Assembly: GCA_011620705.1 (NCBI GenBank)
Contig: WOYR01000243.1
Coordinates: 1 to 5,146, forward strand
Source of the DNA: Microbacteriaceae bacterium
Lineage (GTDB): Bacteria > Actinomycetota > Actinomycetes > Actinomycetales > Microbacteriaceae
Length of the DNA: 5,146 nt
Direction of reading: 5' to 3'
This document shows positions 1-4,944 of the stretch, piece after piece. The first letter of the stretch is position 1. Every line of letters begins with the position of its first letter. Made by a program: the position numbers and the translations under genes. The notes beneath the pieces are model-generated. The model ran no database searches, was not told where the DNA came from, and saw nothing but the letters and a program-made list of their open reading frames with translations.

Positions 1-801
1 CTGGTCTCCTACAACAGCAAGCACAACGACGCCAACGGCGAGGGCGGCAAGGACGGCACCGACGACAACCGTTCCTGGAACTGCGGAGCCGAGGGCAGCA
101 CCGACGATCCGGCGATCGTCGGGCTGCGAGGCCGCCAGCAGCGCAACTTCCTCGCCACCGTGCTGCTGAGCCAGGGCGTGCCGATGATCCTGCACGGAGA
201 CGAGCTCGGCCGAACGCAGGACGGCAACAACAACGCCTATGCGCAGGACTCCGCCCTCAGCTGGGTGCACTGGGATGAGGCCGACCAGGGATTGATCGAG
301 TTCACCTCGGCGATCGCGCGACTGCGGCGCGATCACCCCACCTTCCGGCGCAGCCGCTTCTTCGACGGCCACCCGGTGAAACGCGGCGAGGGCGGTCCGC
401 TGCCCGATGTGGAGTGGCTGAAGCCCGACGGCACGGCGATGGAGCCCGGCGACTGGGAGGCCGGCTTCGGGCGGACGCTGGGAATGTACCTCAACGGCCA
501 GGGCATCCACGGGGTGGATGCGCACGGCCGGCGCGCCACGGACCTCGGCTTCATCGTCTACTACTCAGCGCACGACGAGGCGGTGCCCCTGGTGCTGCCG
601 GACGCCGACCACGGCGCCGGGTGGGACGTGATCGTGGACACCTCGAGCAGCCATGTCGACGGCGAGCAGCTGGCAGCAGGCGACCCCTGCAGCGTCGGGG
701 CCCACACCTTGATGGTGCTGCGCGAGCACATCGAAGCCGCGCCGGGCGACGACGCCGTGAGCGCGAGCCTCGCCCCTGCGCCGAATCGTCAGCACAGGTG
801 A
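1..801 (+). CDS. glgX: Glycogen debranching enzyme GlgX/TreX, C-terminal part (5' end outside window)
   Basis: The frame is open from base 1 to the TGA at 799-801, giving 266 residues. This family (GH13, isoamylase type) hydrolyses alpha-1,6 branch points of glycogen or limit dextrins in the cytoplasm. The visible part starts LVSYNSKHNDANGE and continues with DDNRSWNCG (residues 21-29) and LLSQGVPMILHGDELGRTQ (55-73), followed by GNNNAYAQD. All of these are hallmarks of GlgX/TreX. The end of the (beta/alpha)8 barrel gives way to the C-terminal beta domain, including GFGRTLGMYLNGQG (155-168) and a closing segment around HTLMVLRE (235-242), then a polar tail. GlgX proteins are about 700 residues, so roughly the last 40% is present. 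The catalytic residues lie upstream of the window; the third catalytic Asp should sit in the motif just before base 1. No frameshift is seen. Family assignment is firm; exact role (glycogen breakdown or trehalose synthesis from maltodextrin) cannot be decided here. Confidence 0.95.
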   Translation: MVSYNSKHNDANGEGGKDGTDDNRSWNCGAEGSTDDPAIVGLRGRQQRNFLATVLLSQGVPMILHGDELGRTQDGNNNAYAQDSALSWVHWDEADQGLIEFTSAIARLRRDHPTFRRSRFFDGHPVKRGEGGPLPDVEWLKPDGTAMEPGDWEAGFGRTLGMYLNGQGIHGVDAHGRRATDLGFIVYYSAHDEAVPLVLPDADHGAGWDVIVDTSSSHVDGEQLAAGDPCSVGAHTLMVLREHIEAAPGDDAVSASLAPAPNRQHR

Positions 802-897
802 ATTCTTCGTTCTCTCAGCACAAGGCCCTGTTGCGCGCCGCCTTCCAGTGATGGAGTAGAGGCGTCCCACCGAGGGCCGTTGGGAAAGGAGCAGCGC

Positions 898-1134
898 ATG
901 ATCACCACCATCGCTTCCGGCACCGCCACCGGGGCCTCCTCCTCGCGCGACATCGTCGTCACCGAGGCCGTTTCGGGCATCTACCGGGTCGAGCATCGCG
1001 GCAGAACGATCGGTTACGTCCAGGCGACCGGGGAGCGCTTCGTCAGCCTCTCCGGCGCGGTGTACAACACCTCGGTCGAGATCGCGCAGACGCTCGACCT
1101 CGACGCGGCAGTGCTCAGGCTGCTCACCGCCTGA
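898..1134 (+). CDS. Small protein of unknown function (78 aa)
   Basis: The ATG at 898 has a strong ribosome-binding site (GGAAAGGAG, 883-891) 6 nt upstream. This makes it preferable to the in-frame TTG at 880, which lies upstream of that site and would put it inside the coding region. The product is 78 residues. A low-complexity Ser/Thr/Ala N-terminus (about residues 1-16) is followed by a compact segment likely rich in beta strands (IVVTEAVSGIYRVEHRGRTI, 19-38, then GYVQATGERFVSLSG). It ends in an amphipathic helix (LDLDAAVLRLLTA). There is no signal peptide, membrane segment, cysteine or recognisable catalytic motif, so it is probably cytosolic. I do not recognise a named family; it resembles small conserved hypothetical proteins of Microbacteriaceae, but that is an impression. 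It lies 96 bp after glgX on the same strand. A weak -10-like TAGAGG at 857-862 without a convincing -35 could give it its own promoter. The good RBS and coherent protein support a real gene. Confidence 0.75.
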   Translation: MITTIASGTATGASSSRDIVVTEAVSGIYRVEHRGRTIGYVQATGERFVSLSGAVYNTSVEIAQTLDLDAAVLRLLTA

Positions 1135-1156
1135 CCCGGCGTCGTCCGCGTGGCCG

Positions 1157-1185
1157 CCCTGTCCACAGGGTGCGCAGGAGCCTGC
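1157..1185. repeat. Two adjacent small inverted repeats upstream of the acyltransferase promoter
   Basis: CCCTGT-CC-ACAGGG (1157-1170) is a perfect 6-bp dyad, and GCAGG-AG-CCTGC (1174-1185) is a perfect 5-bp dyad 3 bp later. They lie between the stop of the 78-residue gene (1134) and the -10 box at 1206. No run of T follows either, so a classical intrinsic terminator is not shown. They could be operator half-sites just upstream of or overlapping the -35 zone, a weak terminator, or chance in GC-rich DNA. Confidence 0.3.
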
Positions 1186-1205
1186 CCAGACACGAGCCGC
1201 GCCCC

Positions 1206-1218
1206 TATAGTGTCGGGA
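1206..1218 (+). promoter_or_regulatory. -10 box (TATAGT) placed for a leaderless mRNA of the acyltransferase
   Basis: TATAGT at 1206-1211 is one base from the TATAAT consensus and is an AT-rich island in GC-rich surroundings. Exactly 7 nt (1212-1218) separate it from the GTG at 1219, so transcription would begin at or next to the start codon. The -35 zone (TGCCCA, 1183-1188, with a 17-nt spacer) is poor, which is common for actinobacterial promoters. The GGGA at 1215-1218 touches the start codon and is too close to act as a Shine-Dalgarno. Confidence 0.55.
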
Positions 1219-2532
1219 GTGAGCATCCCTCGTGACGTGGACTCCTCCTCGTCGATCGACCTCTCGACGCGCGACCTGACCCTCGACCTTGCGCGCGTGT
1301 TCTGCGTGCTGCTGGTGATCGTCGTCCACCTGCTGGAGGTCGGCGTCGGAGCCGGGCCGCACGGCCTCGTCGTCACGCGCCCGCTCGAGCAGCAATGGTG
1401 GTTCAACGGGGTCACCTGGGTGTTCCAGATCATGCCGTTGTTCTTCGTGGTCGGCGGCTTCGCCAGTCTGACCGCTTGGCGCAGCCGCCGGCGTCGTGGC
1501 GGCAGCGCCGCGGACTACGTGAAGACGCGGATGCTGCGCCTCGCGCAGCCCGCCTTCCCGCTCTTCGTGTTCTACGTGGTCGCGGTAGGGGCCGCGACCC
1601 TGATCGGGATCGACCCGCAACTGCTCGGCACCGTCGTGCTCGGCGCGGGCTCGCCGCTGTGGTTCCTCGCCGCATACGGGCTGTGCCAGGCGATGGTGCC
1701 GTTCGCTGCGCACTGGCACGCGCGATCCCCGAAACTGATCCTGCTCGCGCTCCTCGCGGGCGCGATCATCGTGGATGCCGCCCGCTTCAGCACGGGCGTC
1801 GACGCGATCGGGCTGCTGAACCTGCTGTTCGTGTGGGTGCTGATCCAGCAGATCGGCTTCTGGTATGCGGACGGATGGTTCGACCGGCGCCCGTGGTGGC
1901 AGCTCGTTCTGATCGCTCTGGGGAGTTGGGCCACCCTGTTCCCGATGGTGATCTGGGGACCGTACTCCCCGGACCTGCTGAGCGATCTCAACCCGCCGAC
2001 CCTTCCGCTGATCGCCATCGGGCTGTCGCAGGCCTGCGTGCTGCGCCTGCTGCGGCCGGCGCTGGCGGCGGTCATGCGCACTCGTGCGGCGCGCGCCACC
2101 GTCTTCCTGGTCAGCAGTCGGCTGATGACCCTCTACCTGTGGCATCTGCCGATCATCATCGTCCTGGCGGGGATCGCGCTGCTGATCCCGGGCGCCGGCC
2201 CCGAGCCGGGAACCGCGGCATGGTGGTGGTCGCGCATCCCGGTCTACGCGATCGTTCTGGCTCTGCTGTTCGCCCTGTCGCTGCTGGTGGGCCGGTGGGA
2301 GCAGCCGCGCGAGATCGGGCCGACGCCTCCGCAGGGTGTCGTGGTGCTCGCCTCCGCGCTGACGATCGTGCCGCCCGTGCTGATCATCGAGTTCTTCCTC
2401 GATCTGAAGCTGGCCATCCTGAGCGCCGTCTGCTTCGGGATCGCAATCCTGCTCCTGGGGCGATGGCCTGCAGCGGCGGGTTCCCGTGCGGAGCCTGCTT
2501 CTTCGACGGCGAGCAAGTCGGCCACGGCATAG
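1219..2532 (+). CDS. Acyltransferase-3 family integral membrane protein (437 aa)
   Basis: This is a polytopic membrane protein with about 11-12 predicted helices (roughly residues 24-42, 65-85, 112-130, 147-163, 171-187, 197-215, 227-246, 262-278, 299-325, 340-358, 373-391 and 395-413). Two signatures of the acyltransferase-3/OafA family are visible: R26-X10-H37 in the first helix (ending VIVVHLLE) and an RXXR motif, R104-M-L-R107, in the second cytoplasmic stretch (TRMLRLAQP). YLWHLP (306-311) near the C-terminal part is also typical of this group. Members move acetyl or other acyl groups across the membrane onto extracytoplasmic sugars, lipids or antibiotics; the substrate here cannot be told. 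There is no fused SGNH domain, only a short polar Ala/Ser-rich tail (about 418-437). The GTG at 1219 is chosen because of the abutting -10 box. An upstream in-frame GTG at 1150 would add 23 residues unlike the family and encode the dyads. It ends 10 bp before the dehydrogenase gene on the same strand. Confidence 0.88.
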   Translation: MSIPRDVDSSSSIDLSTRDLTLDLARVFCVLLVIVVHLLEVGVGAGPHGLVVTRPLEQQWWFNGVTWVFQIMPLFFVVGGFASLTAWRSRRRRGGSAADYVKTRMLRLAQPAFPLFVFYVVAVGAATLIGIDPQLLGTVVLGAGSPLWFLAAYGLCQAMVPFAAHWHARSPKLILLALLAGAIIVDAARFSTGVDAIGLLNLLFVWVLIQQIGFWYADGWFDRRPWWQLVLIALGSWATLFPMVIWGPYSPDLLSDLNPPTLPLIAIGLSQACVLRLLRPALAAVMRTRAARATVFLVSSRLMTLYLWHLPIIIVLAGIALLIPGAGPEPGTAAWWWSRIPVYAIVLALLFALSLLVGRWEQPREIGPTPPQGVVVLASALTIVPPVLIIEFFLDLKLAILSAVCFGIAILLLGRWPAAAGSRAEPASSTASKSATA

Positions 2533-2542
2533 AGTCGAAGCC
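2530..2542 (+). promoter_or_regulatory. -10 box (TAGAGT) overlapping the acyltransferase stop codon
   Basis: TAGAGT at 2530-2535 begins with the TAG stop codon of the upstream gene. It ends 7 nt before the ATG at 2543, the same spacing as at 1206/1219 and 4945/4958. No good -35 hexamer is seen at the usual distance. The only purine patch upstream of the ATG (GAAG, 2537-2540) is a weak, very close Shine-Dalgarno match. The dehydrogenase may therefore have a private leaderless transcript besides read-through from the acyltransferase. Confidence 0.42.
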
Positions 2543-3598
2543 ATGAAAGCCGCCTTCCTCCATGCCCCGGGCGATGTCCGCGTCGAGGAGGCCCCCGATC
2601 CCGTGATCCTGGCGCCGACGGATGCCATCGTGCGGGTCACGGCCGCATGCGTGTGCGGCTCCGACCTCTGGCCCTACCGGGGCGTGAGCAAGATCCGGCG
2701 CACGCTCGCGATGGGGCACGAACTGGTCGGACTCGTCGAGGAGGTCGGCGCCGAGGTCACCACGGTCAAGCCGGGCGACTTCGTGATCTCGCCCTTCACC
2801 TTCAGCGACAACAGCTGCCCGTCGTGCCGCCGCGGATTCCAGTCCGCCTGCGACCACATCGGCTTCTTCGGCTCGCGGGACTCGCAGGGGCTGGCGACGG
2901 TGGGCGCGCAGGGCGAGCTCGCGCGCATCCCGCTGGCCGACGGCTCGCTGATCGTCGTGCGCGCCCCCTTCGACCAGGCGCTGGTGCCCGGTCTGCTATC
3001 GCTCTCGGATGTCATGTCCACCGGTCATCACGCCGCCGTCTCGGCAGAGGTCGGGCCGGGGAGCGTCGTGGTCGTCGTCGGTGACGGCGCGGTCGGGCTC
3101 AGCGGGGTGCTCGCAGCATCCCGCCTCGGGGCCGAGCGGGTGATCGCGATGAGCCGCCATCAGGACCGCGCCGAGTTGGCCCGGGCCTTCGGTGCCACGG
3201 ATGTCGTGGCCGAGCGCGGCGCGGATGGCATCGCCGCGATCTCAGCGCTGCTGGGCGGCGAACTCGCCGACGCCGCGCTCGAATGCGTCGGCACCGAGGA
3301 GTCGATGGACCAGGCGATCGGATCGGTGCGCCCCGGCGGCAGGGTCGGCTACGTCGGCGTTCCGGCCGGCGGTTCACGGCTGCCGATCCAGATGCTGTTC
3401 CCGCGCAACATCACGGTGGGCGGTGGGACGGCTCCGGCGCGACACTACATTCCGGAACTGCTGCCGGATGTACTGAGCGGCGCGATCGATCCGGGCAGGG
3501 TCTTCGACCTGGAGCTGCCGCTCGAGGATGCGGCGGAAGGCTACGCGGCGATGGATGAGCGGCGCGCGATCAAGGTGCTGTTGCGCCCCGCGGCCTAG
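2543..3598 (+). CDS. Zinc-dependent alcohol dehydrogenase family oxidoreductase (MDR superfamily, 351 aa)
   Basis: This is a medium-chain dehydrogenase/reductase of normal length, predicted to oxidise an alcohol or reduce a carbonyl with NAD(P) in the cytosol. The N-terminal GroES-like domain carries the catalytic zinc site: C38 in CGSD (38-41), H59-E60 in GHE, and probably D156 in LSLSDVMSTGHHA. The structural-zinc lobe reads D89-x2-C92-x2-C95-x7-C103, so Asp replaces the usual first Cys. The Rossmann domain begins VVVVVGDGAVG (175-185, GxGxxG). The second strand ends in MSRH (203-206) without the acidic residue typical of NAD-specific enzymes, so NADP(H) is likely (inference). C-terminal GGRVGYVGVP (266-275) is typical of the superfamily. 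The ATG at 2543 starts the canonical MKAAFLHAPG; an upstream start at 2486 would lie inside the acyltransferase gene. The substrate is unknown. It ends 25 bp from the convergent minus-strand gene. Confidence 0.92.
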   Translation: MKAAFLHAPGDVRVEEAPDPVILAPTDAIVRVTAACVCGSDLWPYRGVSKIRRTLAMGHELVGLVEEVGAEVTTVKPGDFVISPFTFSDNSCPSCRRGFQSACDHIGFFGSRDSQGLATVGAQGELARIPLADGSLIVVRAPFDQALVPGLLSLSDVMSTGHHAAVSAEVGPGSVVVVVGDGAVGLSGVLAASRLGAERVIAMSRHQDRAELARAFGATDVVAERGADGIAAISALLGGELADAALECVGTEESMDQAIGSVRPGGRVGYVGVPAGGSRLPIQMLFPRNITVGGGTAPARHYIPELLPDVLSGAIDPGRVFDLELPLEDAAEGYAAMDERRAIKVLLRPAA

Positions 3599-3618
3599 AT
3601 TCGGGAGGCCCGGGAGGT

Positions 3619-3657
3619 GCTGGTCAGCCGTTCCAGGGCAGGAAGGCGCTGACCAGC
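3619..3657. terminator. Strong hairpin between convergent genes, covering the minus-strand stop codon
   Basis: GCTGGTCAGC (3619-3628) and GCTGACCAGC (3648-3657) form a perfect 10-bp inverted repeat with a 19-nt loop. Within the loop, TTCC (3631-3634) and GGAA (3641-3644) can pair around a 6-nt apex, making a two-tier hairpin. It lies 20 bp past the dehydrogenase stop and spans the TGA (3624-3626) of the minus-strand gene, so it could stop transcription from both sides. No T-run follows on either strand, so it is not a textbook intrinsic terminator; such U-less hairpins are often proposed in GC-rich actinobacteria. Confidence 0.48.
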
Positions 3658-4016
3658 GGCGAGCTCGTCACGTGGTCGACCACGGGCGCCACCAGCCCAC
3701 CGCCGAAGCCGCCGCGCGCATCGGCGGCGCGGAGCGTGCTCTCCAAGGATCCCGGCACCTGCCGCTCGGCGCGGGACGCCGAGCGGGCAAGGGTCGCCGG
3801 CTCACTGGAGAGCGGGCGCTCGCCCGTGCCCGAACCGCGGCTCAACTCCTCGTAGAGCGCCGAGCGCTGCGCCTCGCCCAGCTCGATGAAGGCTTCCGCG
3901 TGCGCCTGCTCGACGGATTCGATCGGAGCGCTGCCCAGCAGATGCCGGTACCGCCGCAGCACGGCATCGTCGTCGCCGTCGTGCTCCGCACGGAACAGCC
4001 GCGCCAGCATGCCCAT
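3624..4016 (-). CDS. Protein of unknown function (130 aa), actinobacterial type
   Basis: The start is taken as the ATG at 4016-4014, because the strong ribosome-binding site GGAGGAGG (4032-4025 on the minus strand) lies 8 nt upstream. The in-frame GTG at 4025 overlaps that site. The 130-residue product begins MGMLARLFRAEHD. An acidic linker follows, then a helical region YRHLLGSAP...VEQAHAEAFIEL...RSALYEEL (about residues 23-58). A Ser/Gly/Glu-rich linker leads to TLARSASRAERQVPGSLE (75-92), and the tail is Gly-rich and mildly hydrophobic (about 102-130, ending LVSAFLPWNG). No catalytic motif, signal peptide or clear transmembrane helix is seen. The AHAEAF...L and ARSASRAE...PGSLE pattern recalls conserved actinobacterial hypothetical proteins sometimes annotated, without basis I can see, as cation-transporting ATPase. 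A possible -10 (AATACT, plus positions 4080-4085) would give a leader of about 57 nt; this is weak. It is convergent with the dehydrogenase gene. Confidence 0.78.
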   Translation of the reverse strand: MGMLARLFRAEHDGDDDAVLRRYRHLLGSAPIESVEQAHAEAFIELGEAQRSALYEELSRGSGTGERPLSSEPATLARSASRAERQVPGSLESTLRAADARGGFGGGLVAPVVDHVTSSPLVSAFLPWNG

Positions 4017-4098
4017 CGCACCCACCTCCTCCGCTCACGGTAGGCGGGCAGCCTGGACGGCTGCTGCGCGGTGGCAGGGAGTATTCACGCGGGGGTCG

Positions 4099-4164
4099 TC
4101 ATCGGGTCTCGGCCGCCGGATCGGTCACCGAGAATCCGCTGAGTGCGCCGACGGCCGTGAGCAT
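4099..4164 (-). pseudogene. Possible stump of a divergent gene (21 codons), perhaps a VOC/glyoxalase-family N-terminus
   Basis: On the minus strand, an ATG at 4164-4162 is preceded by AAGGGAGGG (4177-4169) at good Shine-Dalgarno distance, with the GGAG core 6 nt away. It opens a frame of only 21 codons ending TGA at 4101-4099. The peptide contains ALSGFSVTDPAAE. That resembles the opening beta strand and following helix of vicinal-oxygen-chelate (glyoxalase/bleomycin-resistance) proteins, whose N-termini often read GFSV-D-x2-AA-x2-FY. The expected FY continuation is absent in all three downstream minus-strand frames, so a deletion is more likely than a frameshift. The position is also telling: it lies directly across the operator-like palindrome from tetR, where a TetR-controlled divergent gene is usually found. 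The homology is from memory on a very short peptide; it could instead be a tiny leader ORF or chance. Confidence 0.35.
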
Positions 4165-4175
4165 GATGCCCTCCC

Positions 4176-4194
4176 TTGTGTACGCTGTTCACAA
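4176..4194. promoter_or_regulatory. Operator-like palindrome over the tetR promoter
   Basis: TTGTGTACGCTGTTCACAA (4176-4194) consists of 8-bp arms matching at 7 of 8 positions around a 3-bp centre. Length and symmetry are typical of TetR-family operators. The central TACGCT (4181-4186) fits the TANNNT -10 pattern, with TGAGCA (4158-4163) as a poor -35 17 nt upstream. Binding would therefore block tetR transcription, and also expression of anything starting at 4164 on the minus strand. The tetR 5' leader would be about 48 nt. Confidence 0.6.
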
Positions 4195-4240
4195 TGTCAC
4201 GGGGGGTGCTCCCCGTCCGGCGAATCGCGATAGGAGCGCC

Positions 4241-4870
4241 GTGTCCCTGGCACCGCGGACGAACTACCGTCACGGCGATCTGCGCCAGGCGCTGCTCGCC
4301 GCCGGCCTCGACATGGCGCGCGAGGGGGGACCCGACGCCGTCGTGCTCCGCGAAGCCACCCGCAGGGCCGGCGTCTCCCCCAACGCCGCCTATCGGCACT
4401 TCGCCGATCGCACCGAGCTCGTGCAGGCGGTCAGCGATGCGGCGCGGGCCCGGGTGGCCGCCGCCATCGAAGCCGAGTGGGATGCCGTCCCCTCCACTCT
4501 CTCGGCCGCCGACGCCGCGCACGCGCACCTGCGGGCCGTCGGGCGCGGCTACCTCGGCTTCGCACGCGACGAACCCGGACTGTTCCGCGCCGCCTTCACG
4601 GTGCCGCGGGGCCCGGAGGCCGCCTTCGACCCTGCCGAGGCCGGCCCACGAGATCGCACCTCGTTCCAGTTGCTGGCGACCGCGCTCGACGAGCTGGTCG
4701 CAGTCGGCGCGCTGCCGCGCGAACGCCGCTCAGGCGCGGAGCTCTCGGCATGGTCTGCGGTGCACGGCCTCGCCATGCTCGTGCTGGAGGGCCCGCTGCG
4801 CAACCTCGACCGGGAGGTCGCGCGAGCGGCAGGCGCGCGGCTGATCGACATGGTCGACCGCGGGCTCTGA
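4241..4870 (+). CDS. TetR/AcrR-family transcriptional regulator with WHG-type C-terminal domain (209 aa)
   Basis: This is a DNA-binding repressor of typical TetR length. The N-terminal helix-turn-helix domain spans about residues 8-65: YRHGDLRQALLAAGLDMARE, then VVLREATRRAGVSPNAAYRHFADRTELVQAV (34-64), with the usual recognition-helix pattern SPNAAYRHF. The C-terminal ligand/dimerisation domain has YLGFARDEPGLFRAAF (104-119) and W171-x3-H175-G176 in AWSAVHGLAML. These are characteristic of the WHG subgroup (TetR_C_33). The GTG at 4241 is chosen because AGGAG (4232-4236) lies 4 nt upstream. The in-frame GTG at 4157 has no ribosome-binding site and lies upstream of the palindrome and predicted -10 box. 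Probably autoregulated through the 4176-4194 palindrome. Its ligand and distant targets are unknown. The gene to its left on the minus strand begins 224 bp away and has its own leader, so it is not an obvious target. The stop codon is 6 bp before the 64-bp palindrome. Confidence 0.94.
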   Translation: MSLAPRTNYRHGDLRQALLAAGLDMAREGGPDAVVLREATRRAGVSPNAAYRHFADRTELVQAVSDAARARVAAAIEAEWDAVPSTLSAADAAHAHLRAVGRGYLGFARDEPGLFRAAFTVPRGPEAAFDPAEAGPRDRTSFQLLATALDELVAVGALPRERRSGAELSAWSAVHGLAMLVLEGPLRNLDREVARAAGARLIDMVDRGL

Positions 4871-4876
4871 ACGTTT

Positions 4877-4940
4877 CGCGAAAGTACAGGGTCGCACGTG
4901 CTTTCGACGCCGAGAGTACGCAGAACCCCGTACTTTCGCG
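4877..4940. repeat. 64-bp nested palindrome (REP/REPIN-like), alternative one- or two-hairpin folds
   Basis: The outer arms CGCGAAAGTACAGGGT (4877-4892) and ACCCCGTACTTTCGCG (4925-4940) pair at 15 of 16 positions. A symmetric 4x4 mismatch follows (4893-4896 with 4921-4924). Inner arms CGTGCTTTCG (4897-4906) and CGAGAGTACG (4911-4920) then pair at 8 positions plus two G-U, around the tetraloop ACGC (4907-4910). Everything is centred on 4908/4909. The same bases also fold as two tandem hairpins: 4879-4887 with 4898-4906 and 4911-4919 with 4930-4938, each 9 bp with one G-U and a 10-nt loop. So a CGAAAGTAC-type unit occurs four times in alternating orientation. No T-run follows on either strand, so a simple terminator is not shown, though stopping tetR transcription is plausible. 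The architecture matches paired inverted REP elements; whether it recurs in the genome cannot be seen here. Confidence 0.72.
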
Positions 4941-4944
4941 GAGT

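Noticed and set aside
798..851. A 17-codon frame starting at a GTG overlapping the glgX stop (GTGA)
   Set aside because: The start/stop overlap looks like translational coupling, but there is no ribosome-binding site, the peptide is very short, and nothing marks it as a remnant of a known neighbour such as treY.
1150..1218. Upstream GTG (1150) as the acyltransferase start
   Set aside because: No ribosome-binding site is seen, the 23 extra residues are unlike the family, and the stretch contains the dyads and a -10 box positioned for the GTG at 1219.
1395..2546. A 383-codon plus-strand frame inside the acyltransferase gene
   Set aside because: It is a +1 shadow of the acyltransferase frame. 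The protein is Arg/Ala/Pro-rich with no domain, whereas the other frame shows clear membrane helices and family motifs.
565..2640. A 691-codon open frame on the minus strand
   Set aside because: It lies antisense to the glgX tail, the small gene, the whole acyltransferase gene and the start of the dehydrogenase gene, all of which encode recognisable or well-supported proteins. Its product is a run of Arg, Asp, Gln, His and Gly without a domain. Long antisense frames are a normal by-product of high GC.
4037..4042. TACCGT (minus strand) as the -10 box of the 130-residue gene
   Set aside because: Transcription would start inside or next to the GGAGGAGG ribosome-binding site, leaving no room for normal initiation, and there is no -35 element.
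4157..4240. Upstream GTG (4157) as the tetR start
   Set aside because: It lacks a Shine-Dalgarno and lies upstream of the palindrome and predicted -10 box; GTG 4241 has AGGAG in front and gives a normal TetR N-terminus.
4894..4901. GCACGTGC perfect 8-bp palindrome as a separate regulator site
   Set aside because: It lies inside the larger nested palindrome and straddles its internal loop. Short GC-rich palindromes of this size are expected by chance, so it is not listed on its own.
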